Under the pieces are notes generated by a model, which was given only the letters and a program-made list of their open reading frames with translations, had not been told where the DNA came from and searched no databases. The position numbers were made by a program, and so were the translations under genes. Positions 12,615 to 20,911 of a stretch of DNA of 36,656 bases are shown in pieces. This DNA comes from a virus. The stretch's first letter is position 1. Each line of letters opens with the position of its first letter. Where the stretch lies: positions 1-36,656 of IMG/VR virus record IMGVR_UViG_3300032820_000042. One strand, written 5' to 3'.

Positions 12615-12813
12615 TGCACTAAGGAGTCCAGATACAGATAAAGAGGACATCATTACAGTCTTCATGGCACTACAAGAGCAGAACTTTATTCTCGGTAATT
12701 CACTCACAAACCTAGTAAAGAAATGGCCGACCACCAATCAAACACCAGAGGACCAGACTACTACCGAAGAGGAAAAGCCCAGGTTTGGGACTTTATTCGG
12801 GATAACGATTTAA
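12580..12813 (+). CDS. Hypothetical protein, 77 aa
   Basis: Begins MEQDLRMRQTHDAL; ATG 12598 is an alternative start. A helical N-terminal half is followed by a Thr/Glu-rich linker (TEDQ-type composition) and a hydrophobic end. It overlaps both the exonuclease gene and the DUF3310 gene, which is typical of this block. No family recognised. Confidence 0.5.
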   Translation: MEQDLRMRQTHDALRSPDTDKEDIITVFMALQEQNFILGNSLTNLVKKWPTTNQTPEDQTTTEEEKPRFGTLFGITI

Positions 12814-13037
12814 ACTTCCATCTTGGTAATGCTGTTAAATATATTGCTAGGGCAGGATACAAGGACAGTAAATCAGAAGATCTAATTAAAGCAATCCACT
12901 ACCTAGAGAATGAACTCGAACACACCATCAACACTACAGCAGCAAGCACAGGAGTTTCGGAAGTCGTACCGTATCCCCAACTCAAAGACGGTTTCACAAA
13001 GATCAGTACAGAAAGAGCTGATCATAGAGGAGTTTAA
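12723..13037 (+). CDS. DUF3310 family protein (T7 gp1.7-like)
   Basis: The core YYRRGKAQVWDFIRDNDLNF, HLGNAVKYIARAG and DLIKAIHYLENELEH follows the DUF3310 pattern. T7 gp1.7 of this family is reported as a nucleotide kinase acting on dTMP and dGMP; whether that holds here is not shown. Residues after about 68 are poorly ordered and overlap the next gene. Its position among nucleotide-metabolism genes fits. Confidence 0.85.
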   Translation: MADHQSNTRGPDYYRRGKAQVWDFIRDNDLNFHLGNAVKYIARAGYKDSKSEDLIKAIHYLENELEHTINTTAASTGVSEVVPYPQLKDGFTKISTERADHRGV

Positions 13038-13299
13038 AGAATTCCTATCAGCAGAAGGTATGTTGTTTAGACATAACCCTGCCTTTCACACAGATACTTT
13101 GAAAGAACTTGCTGATCTAGTTTATGTCTGCTATCAATATGCAGAGAACATGGGCTGGAATCTTGATGAAGCAATGAATCGAGTACACACATCAAACATG
13201 TCAAAGCTTGGTGAGGATGGTGAACCCATCTACCGAGATGATGGCAAAGTATTAAAAGGACCAAATTATCAACCACCAACATTAACAGACTTGATATGA
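12910..13299 (+). CDS. MazG/HisE-like nucleotide pyrophosphohydrolase
   Basis: All-alpha NTP pyrophosphohydrolase fold: Glu40, Glu41 and Glu44 in IIEEFKEFL, then Glu66 and Asp69 in LKELADLVYVCYQYAENMG, the E-x-x-E plus E-x-x-D metal site. The tail HTSNMSKLGEDGEPIYRDDG resembles phosphoribosyl-ATP pyrophosphohydrolase-like phage proteins. It probably cleaves a (d)NTP to the NMP and pyrophosphate; substrate unknown. The stop overlaps the nrdA start (ATGA). Confidence 0.85.
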   Translation: MNSNTPSTLQQQAQEFRKSYRIPNSKTVSQRSVQKELIIEEFKEFLSAEGMLFRHNPAFHTDTLKELADLVYVCYQYAENMGWNLDEAMNRVHTSNMSKLGEDGEPIYRDDGKVLKGPNYQPPTLTDLI

Positions 13300-14705
13300 C
13301 TAATGAACTGATCTCCCGTACAGGCCGGGTACAAAATTGGATGGACAATCCTGAGGGACGATTACCAGTGAGTTGCACTGTCTATGTCGTAGAGGATTCT
13401 ATGGACGAAGGACATGACTCAATCGAAAACAGCTGGAGGTTCGTCTCTCACGCACTCCGATATGGAGCGGGAGTTGCAGTTCATCTATCAAAGCTCAGAC
13501 CCAAAGGAAGTGAAAACGGAAAGGGTCTTACGGCTTCTGGCCCTGTATCATTCGGTAAAATCTACTCAACATTAAATGAAACTCTTCGGCGTGGCGGTGT
13601 CTACAAAAATGGCGCTTGCGTCTTGCATTTGGATCTCGACCATCCTGATATACTTGAGTTTATTACTACAAACAGAGCCGAACTCCCGTGGGTCAAGCGA
13701 TGTGTCGATCTCACTCCCGAAATGTGGAACGATGCAAGCGACGAACTACGGGAATCTCTGCTATACGGAATTAAAAGTGGAGACATTTGGCTCAACAAAA
13801 TAAAATATGCTAAGCATTCAGTCAGCCCAACTAAGAAAGGAGAAAGAATTTATGGAAACGTCTGTCTTGAGGTATACCTGCCCTCACGAGGAACTTGTCT
13901 CTTACAACATGTCAATCTCGGTGCCTGTAGCATCGAAGACCTCGGAGAGGCTTTCTTTGACGGTATGTCCCAACTGTGCGATCTTCATGGCAGAACAGGC
14001 GTTGGAGAATCTGGAGAGTATCTTCCCTCGGATACAGACCGACAAGTTGGACTGGGTATGCTCGGACTCGCCAACCTATTACGGCGGTACGAAGTAACTT
14101 ATGAACAATTTGGTGATGCACTAGAGGAATTAAATAGAAGCTTATCAGGGATGAGTAATCCTACAGCTTGGTCATTAGCATTCCACTTGAGAGCTGCAAT
14201 CAATCAAGCAGCACAAGTAGCTAAGTGGAACAAGATGGATAGAGCATTCTGCATAGCACCTACTGCTAGCTGCTCCTATCGATCAGTGGATAAAGATGGC
14301 TATACAGCCACACCTGAAATCGCACCTCCTATTTCAAGGAAGGTAGATAGAGATAGCGGCACCTTTGGTGTAGAGAGCTATGACTATGGTGACGTAGAGA
14401 TAGCCAGTGAAGTAGGTTGGGATGCTTACAAGAAGGTAGCAGATAATATAATGATAATGTTAAATAACACGGGACTTCTTCATGGATACAGTTTCAACTC
14501 TTGGAGTGATGTTGTAGCCTACGACAATGCGTTCGTTGAGGAGTGGCTGGCTTCGCCTCAGACCTCCCTTTACTATAGTCTACAGGTAATGGGAGACACA
14601 CAGGACAAGAGCGATGTCTATGCGGCATTGGATGAGTCCTCAGTTGAAGATTACTTGGCAGACATTTTAAACAACAAACAACCAGATTGCAACTGTCAAG
14701 AATAA
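13296..14705 (+). CDS. nrdA: Ribonucleotide reductase large (alpha) subunit, short type
   Basis: Reduces ribonucleotides to deoxyribonucleotides. Seen: Cys27 in PVSCTV, Cys190 in GNVCLEV (expected thiyl site) with Cys201 eleven residues later (a class II-like spacing), and Cys211 in NLGACS; IAPTASCSYRS as the phosphate loop; C-terminal CNC as a likely redox relay. At 469 residues it has no ATP cone and is much shorter than E. coli NrdA. The adjacent small subunit argues for class I rather than B12-dependent class II, as has been reported for related cyanopodovirus enzymes. The stop overlaps the nrdB ATG by one base. Confidence 0.93.
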   Translation: MTNELISRTGRVQNWMDNPEGRLPVSCTVYVVEDSMDEGHDSIENSWRFVSHALRYGAGVAVHLSKLRPKGSENGKGLTASGPVSFGKIYSTLNETLRRGGVYKNGACVLHLDLDHPDILEFITTNRAELPWVKRCVDLTPEMWNDASDELRESLLYGIKSGDIWLNKIKYAKHSVSPTKKGERIYGNVCLEVYLPSRGTCLLQHVNLGACSIEDLGEAFFDGMSQLCDLHGRTGVGESGEYLPSDTDRQVGLGMLGLANLLRRYEVTYEQFGDALEELNRSLSGMSNPTAWSLAFHLRAAINQAAQVAKWNKMDRAFCIAPTASCSYRSVDKDGYTATPEIAPPISRKVDRDSGTFGVESYDYGDVEIASEVGWDAYKKVADNIMIMLNNTGLLHGYSFNSWSDVVAYDNAFVEEWLASPQTSLYYSLQVMGDTQDKSDVYAALDESSVEDYLADILNNKQPDCNCQE

Positions 14706-15427
14706 TGAGAAAACATCCGTATCAACAACTACTAGACCGCAAAAGAAAGTGGTCACCCGTACAAACCACCGCAGGAAAATTAAAGGAGGGCAGTGAAGAA
14801 ACCATCTACCGTGCTCTCGCAATACGTCATATGGAGTTACCAGTTGGTGAATTCATTCAAGAAGGTCTTAAGGGTGAGGTACCATCACTTGCCCAAGAAC
14901 TACTCGAATCAAACGTTACCGATGAAGAGAACCATGATTTGGCTTTGGGTTACATTGCCAATGCATTGGGAACTGACGAAAAAGCTGAGTCCGAATCTCT
15001 CAAACTCCGAGACGCTTGGGAGAGCCATCCGGATCACACGATCCTCAAGGCATTGGTGGCCGAACGTGCGATTTTCTTCGTTCTGCTACCATTCTTTAGG
15101 TTTTGTGGTGATGCTGGGTTAAGAACAGTATCCGCCGACATTTCACGAGATGAACAAATACATGTGGCCGCTAACTCTCTTGTATGTAGAGATATGGGCT
15201 TATCTCCTAGTCCAAGTTTGGATAAGCTTAGGAAGGCCACCATTAACTGGATTATGGAACCTCTAGGTACAAATACCTACGATAAATATTTGGACAAAAA
15301 ATTCTGGCTGGATTCAAGTGATCGTTTAATGTATGAAGGCAAAGCTCCAGAGCTTGCTGACACACAACGCGCAAGGATGCCAGCTTTCTTTGAACATAGC
15401 AATGTCAATCTCCCCCAATATGCTTGA
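14705..15427 (+). CDS. nrdB: Ribonucleotide reductase small (beta) subunit, no radical tyrosine
   Basis: Ferritin-like helical protein of 240 aa. Probable metal ligands are Glu44, Glu74 and His77 (EENH), Glu120 (AERAIFF), Glu150 and His153 (DEQIH). The residue four after the first His, tyrosine in E. coli NrdB, is Leu81 here; Tyr83 is two residues further. ATG 14705 overlaps the nrdA stop (TAATG), giving coupled synthesis. An in-frame TTG 18 nt earlier is less likely. It is easily annotated as hypothetical because overall similarity to known NrdB is low. Confidence 0.85.
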   Translation: MRKHPYQQLLDRKRKWSPVQTTAGKLKEGSEETIYRALAIRHMELPVGEFIQEGLKGEVPSLAQELLESNVTDEENHDLALGYIANALGTDEKAESESLKLRDAWESHPDHTILKALVAERAIFFVLLPFFRFCGDAGLRTVSADISRDEQIHVAANSLVCRDMGLSPSPSLDKLRKATINWIMEPLGTNTYDKYLDKKFWLDSSDRLMYEGKAPELADTQRARMPAFFEHSNVNLPQYA

Positions 15428-15596
15428 GGCTATCGTTGGGCCTCAACTGAATGACAGAATACTCCTTGAGTTAGAGGAGATCTTCCCACCCATTAACCCA
15501 CAACCTACTGATGATCTAAGCACAGTTATGTATAGATCTGGACAACGATCAGTAGTGGAGTGGATCCGAACAAGACTCAAGGAGGATAATGACTAA
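15402..15596 (+). CDS. Small conserved phage protein, 64 aa
   Basis: ATG 15402 (MSISPNMLEAIVGPQLNDRI) lies inside the 3' end of nrdB; longer in-frame starts overlap more of nrdB and look like shadow sequence. The YRSGQRSVVEWIRTRLKED end is a pattern seen in small proteins of many tailed phages, function unknown. It overlaps the next gene by 8 nt. Confidence 0.65.
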   Translation: MSISPNMLEAIVGPQLNDRILLELEEIFPPINPQPTDDLSTVMYRSGQRSVVEWIRTRLKEDND

Positions 15597-16620
15597 GCCA
15601 GGACAGGATATCAGTAATTGGTATAGTGGACTAGATCCAGATACACAAGGGGATTTAAAAGATTACTATACTAACATAGAATATAGACACTTCAGGGATG
15701 AACCAGTATACCAAACTATCTTTGCACAAGGGAGTTGGGGTAAAATTGAGGATGCTACCTTTGAAACTTTTGCTGAAGCTAAAACTTATCTGAGTGACAC
15801 CATATTTGCCACAGAATATACTACAACATATGAAGATGATGAATATGTACCATCAGTAGATCGTAGCATAGGTGGCGGTCCAAAGTATATGGATGTTAGT
15901 CATATGTATGATACTATAGATAAGACATTACCAGAAGTATATGCAAGACCAGACCCAGTAGCAATGCCTCATAGCATGCTGAAATATAGTAGCAGAGCAA
16001 AGATGCCACAGTTCGCAGGTGGCCCATTCCATGCTGACGATCAGACGCAGAAGGGTTGGGACTTCTTTTGGAATAGACCTCAAGGTACAACAAAGCGTAA
16101 AGCTGAAGAGTGGGCTAAACCTCCTGGTAACATTGATACTCTTGGTGATTATCAAAGGCATCTAGATCAAGTTAAAGCTGATAGAATAGAAGCCGGTAAG
16201 GATGATTTCACTAGACTCTTAAAAGAAAATCAAGAGAGAGCTGATCAAATATGGGCGAGGCGTACTACACTAGAAGGTAAACGCCCCCAAGATGAGAAGT
16301 ATGGTCTTGGTAAAGTAAGGTTTGGGAAATATGATGACGAACTAGAACCTCTCTTTGAAGAGGTAATCGGTTCCGATGATAAGGAAGACATTCAAGCCTG
16401 GATGGCAATGTCTGGTGTGGATGACCTTACTTTTGAGAACTGGGATAATGCTGAAGAAGAGTTGATGAGTGAAGGTGGTGATTTAGATAGAATCAAGTTT
16501 GTATATGACTTCTTCGGTGGTAAGATACCAACAAGAGAAGAGTTTGAAGTTACTAAAGGTGACCCACTAGTAGAGTGGAAAAAAGACAAAGGTAAATCCT
16601 GGAGGAAGGAGAACGACTAA
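15589..16620 (+). CDS. Hypothetical protein, 343 aa, upstream of portal
   Basis: Not recognised. Soluble, charged, with many Asp, Glu and Trp residues. The N-terminal region (residues 1-75) has aromatic clusters (NWYSGLDPDTQGDLKDYY). Residues 190-235 are probably a long helix (LDQVKADRIEAGKDDFTRLL and onward). The last 100 residues are acidic. Lying directly before the portal operon suggests a virion or assembly role, possibly an ejected protein. The stop overlaps the next ATG (TAATG). Confidence 0.7.
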   Translation: MTKPGQDISNWYSGLDPDTQGDLKDYYTNIEYRHFRDEPVYQTIFAQGSWGKIEDATFETFAEAKTYLSDTIFATEYTTTYEDDEYVPSVDRSIGGGPKYMDVSHMYDTIDKTLPEVYARPDPVAMPHSMLKYSSRAKMPQFAGGPFHADDQTQKGWDFFWNRPQGTTKRKAEEWAKPPGNIDTLGDYQRHLDQVKADRIEAGKDDFTRLLKENQERADQIWARRTTLEGKRPQDEKYGLGKVRFGKYDDELEPLFEEVIGSDDKEDIQAWMAMSGVDDLTFENWDNAEEELMSEGGDLDRIKFVYDFFGGKIPTREEFEVTKGDPLVEWKKDKGKSWRKEND

Positions 16621-17186
16621 TGGCAGGTTACACAAATTTTATGGATGCCTTCCGTGGGGTACACGGTGGGTTCGGACGGCAAAGCTGGGAGCGAGCAATC
16701 CAGCATTACAGTCCAAAGCAAATTAAGGTTGCACTACAGCAACAAGCACTACATAACAACGCTTCGATAGGTTATCAACTACGTCGAGATTACATGTCCA
16801 AGCACGCTGGGATGGGTAATCCTGCCACTGGGTATGTCAATCCAGGTAACCCACTAGGTAGATTCCAAGGCCGATGGGGTAACTTAGGGAAGAGGGGTTA
16901 TGATGCAGCCGTGCAAGCTGGGTACAATATAGATGATATCCCAAATCTTGCTGCCCAAAGTGGTATGTTCTTACCACAGGGTGCACAGCAACAATGGGAA
17001 ATGGATATGGCAGAGAAGTATAAAGAGGAGAAGTTTGAAACTGATCCCAATTACTCTGCAACTGGTGCTGATGTAGGTACTAATGCTATGGGTGTTCTAG
17101 CTGCAACAGATCCAAATGCTGGTCCAACTGGCAGCACTCAGGATCTAAAAAGATCAAGGTTGCAAATTCAAAGTCTTAACATATAA
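16620..17186 (+). CDS. Hypothetical virion-associated protein, 188 aa
   Basis: Gly- and Gln-rich (MAGYTNFMDAFRGVHGGFGR; GNPLGRFQGRWGNLGKRGYD). It has no membrane segment and ends with a basic stretch (DLKRSRLQIQSLNI). The stop is 2 nt before the portal ATG. By position it may correspond to the small head or connector proteins (gp6.7/7.3 type) of T7-like phages, which is inference from order only. Confidence 0.6.
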   Translation: MAGYTNFMDAFRGVHGGFGRQSWERAIQHYSPKQIKVALQQQALHNNASIGYQLRRDYMSKHAGMGNPATGYVNPGNPLGRFQGRWGNLGKRGYDAAVQAGYNIDDIPNLAAQSGMFLPQGAQQQWEMDMAEKYKEEKFETDPNYSATGADVGTNAMGVLAATDPNAGPTGSTQDLKRSRLQIQSLNI

Positions 17187-17188
17187 CA

Positions 17189-18748
17189 ATGACAGCAAAA
17201 TCAAGGTATGATGATTTAGTAAGTGACCGGAACCAGTTTCTAGATTCAGCAGAGGAAGCGTCAAGATTAACACTTCCTTACTTGATAAGACAGGACGATG
17301 ATCAAAGAGGTAAGAGAACACTATCTACACCTTGGCAAAGCGTTGGTTCTAAAGGGGTTGTAACCCTAGCATCTAAATTGATGTTAGCTCTTCTTCCTCC
17401 ACAGACCAGTTTCTTTAAACTGCAAGTAGATGATTCTAACTTAGGTCAACTGCCACCAGGCTTTAGATCTGAGATGGACCTAGCATTTGCAAAGATTGAA
17501 CGAACCATTATGGATTCAATTGCTGCATCTGATGATCGTGTCGTCGTACACCAAGCATTAAAACACTTAGTTGTTGCTGGTAATGTACTAGTCTTTATGG
17601 GTAAGGAAGGGTTGAAATTATTTCCGCTTAACCGCTATGCTGTAGAGCGAGATGGTAATGGTAATGTACTTGAAATTATCACCAAGGAAAAAATTGCCAA
17701 AAAATTATTGGGAGATTATAAAGACATTCAATCGCAGCCCAACTCACCAGGGGCGGATCACTACGGTGATAAAGATGAGTGTGATGTTTATACCCACATA
17801 AAAAGAGAAAACAATAGGATGGTCTGGCACCAAGAGGTGTTTGATAAGATCATCCCTAACAGTAGAAGTAAAGCTCCCTTAGATGCTAGTCCATGGATTC
17901 CACTAAGGTTTAATACTGTCGATGGTGAAGCCTACGGGCGGGGCCGTTGTGAAGAGTTTATCGGAGATCTCAAGTCACTTGAAGCACTCTCTCAGGCCCT
18001 CGTAGAAGGCTCTGCAGCAGCTGCTAAAGTAGTCTTTGTAGTATCACCATCAAGCACCACTAAACCAGCTACTCTAGCGTCTGCTGGGAACGGTGCAATC
18101 GTTCAGGGAAGACCTGATGATATCGGTGTTGTTCAAGTTGGTAAGACAGCTGACTTTAGAACAGCATATGAAATGGTTCAACAACTAGAACGTAGGTTGA
18201 GTGAAGCATTCCTAATCCTTTCTGTTAGACAGTCGGAACGCACGACTGCTGAAGAAGTAAGGATGACACAGATGGAACTAGAGCAACAACTTGGTGGGTT
18301 GTTTAGTCTACTTACTGTTGACTTTCTAGTACCTTATCTAAACCGTAAGCTTTCAGTCTTTCAAAAGTCTGGTAAGATCCCTAGGATACCTAAGAACACA
18401 GTTAAACCTACTATTGTAGCAGGTGTTAATGCCTTAGGTCGTGGTCAGGACCGTGAGAGTCTTGGTCAATTCCTCACTACCATTGCACAAACAATGGGAC
18501 CAGAAGCTATCGGTCAATTTATCAATGCAGAAGAAGTTGTCAAACGTCTAGCTGCTGCACAAGGTATCGATGTACTTAACCTAGTTAAGACTATGCAAGA
18601 GGTACAAGGTGAGCAACAGCAACAGATGGAACAACAGATGGCTATGACTGCACAAGAACAAGCACCAGCGATGGCTGCTGTTGAACAAAAACAACAAGAG
18701 ATGATGCTAAATGCAGAAAATGACGCCAAGCAAGCCCCAGCGGGCTAA
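17189..18748 (+). CDS. Portal (head-tail connector, T7 gp8-like)
   Basis: Forms the dodecameric ring through which DNA is packaged and ejected. Seen: SVGSKGVVTLASKLMLALLPP near residue 55, VAGNVLVFMGKEGLKLFPLN near residue 128, GEAYGRGRCEEFIGDLKSLE near residue 250 and SERTTAEEVRMTQMELEQ near residue 352, all typical of T7-type portals. The 519 residues compare with 536 in T7. The tail is Gln-rich and probably flexible. Confidence 0.95.
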   Translation: MTAKSRYDDLVSDRNQFLDSAEEASRLTLPYLIRQDDDQRGKRTLSTPWQSVGSKGVVTLASKLMLALLPPQTSFFKLQVDDSNLGQLPPGFRSEMDLAFAKIERTIMDSIAASDDRVVVHQALKHLVVAGNVLVFMGKEGLKLFPLNRYAVERDGNGNVLEIITKEKIAKKLLGDYKDIQSQPNSPGADHYGDKDECDVYTHIKRENNRMVWHQEVFDKIIPNSRSKAPLDASPWIPLRFNTVDGEAYGRGRCEEFIGDLKSLEALSQALVEGSAAAAKVVFVVSPSSTTKPATLASAGNGAIVQGRPDDIGVVQVGKTADFRTAYEMVQQLERRLSEAFLILSVRQSERTTAEEVRMTQMELEQQLGGLFSLLTVDFLVPYLNRKLSVFQKSGKIPRIPKNTVKPTIVAGVNALGRGQDRESLGQFLTTIAQTMGPEAIGQFINAEEVVKRLAAAQGIDVLNLVKTMQEVQGEQQQQMEQQMAMTAQEQAPAMAAVEQKQQEMMLNAENDAKQAPAG

Positions 18749-18944
18749 GAAAACAAAAGCAGTTTCACCTCCTCTTAGTAAAGAAGATAAGGAATTGTTT
18801 GAAGCCAAGGATACTCCTGGCAAGATGAAGTATGCCCCACGTATGAAAGTAGGTGAACCTAAGATTGGTTCACAAGTAGTTGTAGAAACTGTGGGGCTTG
18901 GAAACCTAAAAGTAATCACCCAAAATGGCCACACTAACGTATGA
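18711..18944 (+). CDS. Small conserved protein between portal and scaffold, 77 aa
   Basis: Overlaps the portal stop by 38 nt and the scaffold start by 20 nt. Lys/Pro-rich N-terminus (TPSKPQRAKKTKAVSPPLSK), then a beta-rich C-terminus (KIGSQVVVETVGLGNLKVI). ATG 18720 is an alternative start. The position is conserved in T7-like cyanophages; role unknown, possibly assembly. Confidence 0.6.
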   Translation: MQKMTPSKPQRAKKTKAVSPPLSKEDKELFEAKDTPGKMKYAPRMKVGEPKIGSQVVVETVGLGNLKVITQNGHTNV

Positions 18945-19701
18945 TCCTACCGAAACACAGGAGGGAGAATTCTCTGAAGAGGAACAGGAAAGTATTAAGG
19001 TAGGTGAAGCTCTAGAGGAACAGCAACAACAGCTACTAGCTGGTAAGTTTAAAGATGCTGAAGACTTAGAGAGTGCTTACATTGAACTTCAAAAGAAACT
19101 TGGTGATCCATCAAGAAATGAGCCTGAAGCTGAGGCAGACACCACAGAACCTGAAGAGAAGGAAGAGGAAGAAAGGAAAGAAGTTGACACAGCTTTCTTA
19201 GATAAACTTTGGGAAGAAGCAAGTAGTAATGAAAATGTTTCTGATGAAACATTGAAAGAATTGGAAGGCATGTCGCCGGCTGATTTAGCTGCAATGTATT
19301 TAGATTACAGAGCAGAGAATGACAAACCTGTTGCTGAACTTACTGAAGAACAAAGTGTACAACTAAAAGCTGTTGTAGGTGGTGATAAAGAATACGACAG
19401 CATGATAGAATGGGCTAAGAGTAATCTAAATGATCAAGAAATTAATATGTTCGATGAAGTACTGGGTAGGGCTGACCCCTACTCCTGTTTCTTTGCAGTC
19501 CGAACATTAGCTAATCGTTATTTAGATGCCATAGGGCAGGAAGGTGAGTTACTCACTGGTAAACCTGCATCAAACAAACAAGATGTATATCGTAGTCAAG
19601 CTGAAGTCGTACGTGCTATGACTGACCCACGCTACGAAAAGGATCCTGCTTATAGGCAGGACATTTATGATAAACTTGAAAGATCCAACCTAAACTATTG
19701 A
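18925..19701 (+). CDS. Capsid assembly (scaffolding) protein, T7 gp9-like
   Basis: The 258-aa protein is very acidic in its first half (residues 10-90, many Glu and Gln). An alpha-helical C-terminal region contains DKEYDSMIEWAKSNLNDQEI and ANRYLDAIGQ and ends EKDPAYRQDIYDKLERSNLNY. This build, an acidic disordered N-terminus with a conserved C-terminal capsid-binding helix, is that of T7-type scaffolds, and it sits between portal and capsid. Confidence 0.9.
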   Translation: MATLTYDPTETQEGEFSEEEQESIKVGEALEEQQQQLLAGKFKDAEDLESAYIELQKKLGDPSRNEPEAEADTTEPEEKEEEERKEVDTAFLDKLWEEASSNENVSDETLKELEGMSPADLAAMYLDYRAENDKPVAELTEEQSVQLKAVVGGDKEYDSMIEWAKSNLNDQEINMFDEVLGRADPYSCFFAVRTLANRYLDAIGQEGELLTGKPASNKQDVYRSQAEVVRAMTDPRYEKDPAYRQDIYDKLERSNLNY

Positions 19702-19703
19702 CA

Positions 19704-20000
19704 ATGATTCCACTCCTAACAGCAACAATTCTAACCGCATCCTGGTACGGCCCAGGTTTTCATGGAAACTTAACAGCCAATGGAACACGCTATAACCAAC
19801 ACGCATCGACAGCAGCACACAAGACCCTCCCGTTCGGAACAGACCTCAGGGTTTGCTACGAGACGTGCGAGACTGTCACTATTACGGACCGTGGACCTTT
19901 CATTGAAGGTCGGGATCTTGATTTGTCTTATGGTACTGCTCAGCGAATTGGCATGGCCTCAGCCGGCGTTGCTGACGTAAAGGTAACACGATTAAACTAA
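19704..20000 (+). CDS. RlpA-like double-psi beta-barrel protein, candidate endolysin
   Basis: After a very short hydrophobic start (MIPLLTATILTA) comes the RlpA/DPBB domain: SWYGPGFHGNLTANGTRYN, then TAAHKTLPFGT, then VTITDRGPFIEGRDLDLS with the conserved Asp of DRGPF, and AQRIGMASAGVADVKV. Bacterial RlpA proteins are septal lytic transglycosylases. The Glu often present in ASGE is Thr here (ANGT), so activity is not certain. It is the only cell-wall hydrolase candidate outside the internal virion proteins. ATG 19704 is preferred over TTG 19698. Confidence 0.85.
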   Translation: MIPLLTATILTASWYGPGFHGNLTANGTRYNQHASTAAHKTLPFGTDLRVCYETCETVTITDRGPFIEGRDLDLSYGTAQRIGMASAGVADVKVTRLN

Positions 20001-20005
20001 ACATT

Positions 20006-20182
20006 ATGGCTAAAAAAGGAAAAATCGATCGCAAAGCAGATCGAGAATTTAAAAATAAGCATAAAGAAACAATCCAGAACAGTGTAGGTGGGGGCTGGGG
20101 ACCACAACATGAGAAACTCTTACACAGATTAAGGCAGAGCGAAGGTAAGAAGAAGAACTCACTTAAAATTAAGGATGATTAA
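20006..20182 (+). CDS. Small basic protein, 58 aa
   Basis: Starts MAKKGKIDRKADREFKNKHK, 5 nt after the RlpA-like gene. Very basic, with a central GGGWGPQHEKLLHRL motif. It is soluble and probably DNA- or protein-binding. No family recognised. It ends 2 nt before the next gene. Confidence 0.55.
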   Translation: MAKKGKIDRKADREFKNKHKETIQNSVGGGWGPQHEKLLHRLRQSEGKKKNSLKIKDD

Positions 20183-20184
20183 TT

Positions 20185-20610
20185 ATGGCAAGAGGAGATG
20201 GAACTAGTGTAATTGGGTATGACCCTAAACATCAATCATGCACTACATTATATGTAACAAATAATGCTAACGCACCAATTTATAAACATCCATACCCTAC
20301 TGGAGAAATCGCTGCTTATGATGGTATCACTGCCGGGTCAGGCTATTCAGCAGGTACTGTAACACCAACAGGTGGGACAGGTACAGGAGCTACAGTAACT
20401 ATTGCAGTAAATGGTTCCGGTGAAATTACTGGAGCTACAGTAGTTAAGAAAGGTAGGAACTATACTGACGATGATGAGCTAACAGTGCCAGGTGGAAATG
20501 GTGCAGGGAGGGTAACTGTCAATGGTGTAAGTGATGGTCAAACAGACACTGAACTATCACCTAAGCAAGATACCTGTGCTGCAGGTACACTATCTACTTC
20601 TTCATGGTAG
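20185..20610 (+). CDS. Structural protein with GxGY module, 141 aa
   Basis: Residues about 50-108 form a beta-rich glycine module: AGSGYSAGTVTPTGG, then TGATVTIAVNGSGEITGATV and GRNYTDDDELTVPGG. The same module type occurs in the 118-aa protein at 22611 and three times in tail tubular protein B. Such modules are common in virion proteins of marine phages, so this is probably a virion decoration. The last 40 residues are Thr/Ser/Asp-rich. Its stop is directly followed by the next ATG. Confidence 0.7.
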   Translation: MARGDGTSVIGYDPKHQSCTTLYVTNNANAPIYKHPYPTGEIAAYDGITAGSGYSAGTVTPTGGTGTGATVTIAVNGSGEITGATVVKKGRNYTDDDELTVPGGNGAGRVTVNGVSDGQTDTELSPKQDTCAAGTLSTSSW

Positions 20611-20739
20611 ATGGATAACCTAAGAGCATTAGGCATAGGCCTGATGTTAGCTGGCTTCCTATCAGTTTTAATAGGCATCATGCAAACACTGCTGATGGTA
20701 TCTATGACTGATGGTTTTGCCTATGATATATTATGGTAA
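20611..20739 (+). CDS. Tiny membrane protein, 42 aa (holin candidate)
   Basis: One long hydrophobic segment (residues 6-31, ALGIGLMLAGFLSVLIGIM), a short polar end (TDGFAYDILW). The start abuts the upstream stop and the end overlaps the next tiny membrane gene by 7 nt. Together with the RlpA-like gene it may form a lysis unit, which is inferred from context. Confidence 0.55.
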   Translation: MDNLRALGIGLMLAGFLSVLIGIMQTLLMVSMTDGFAYDILW

Positions 20740-20870
20740 AGAGGATTACAGAGCCCTGGATGATTGCAATCATGCTGCTACTTGTGGCTGCATTTATCGA
20801 GGGCGTTCACGTCACTAAACATGACTACTACGATAGCCTCCGTTCATCGGAGCTTTGCTCTGACGCATGA
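20733..20870 (+). CDS. Tiny membrane protein, 45 aa (holin or spanin-like candidate)
   Basis: Positively charged start (MVKRITEPW), a transmembrane helix (residues 10-22, MIAIMLLLVAAFI), then a polar tail HVTKHDYYDSLRSSELCSDA, consistent with N-in, C-out topology. ATG 20733 lies within the end of the preceding gene; ATG 20760 is an alternative. Function not shown. Confidence 0.52.
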   Translation: MVKRITEPWMIAIMLLLVAAFIEGVHVTKHDYYDSLRSSELCSDA

Positions 20871-20872
20871 CG

Positions 20873-20896
20873 TGTAAGCAGGGAACGGGGCTTACA
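20873..20896 (+). promoter_or_regulatory. Perfect 7-bp hairpin before a 16-residue ORF
   Basis: TGTAAGC at 20873-20879 pairs with GCTTACA at 20890-20896 over a 10-nt loop. No T-run follows; instead AGGAG (20901-20905) and an ATG follow within 18 nt. It may stabilise the downstream message or mark an RNA processing site. Confidence 0.5.
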
Positions 20897-20911
20897 TCAT
20901 AGGAGATTCTT

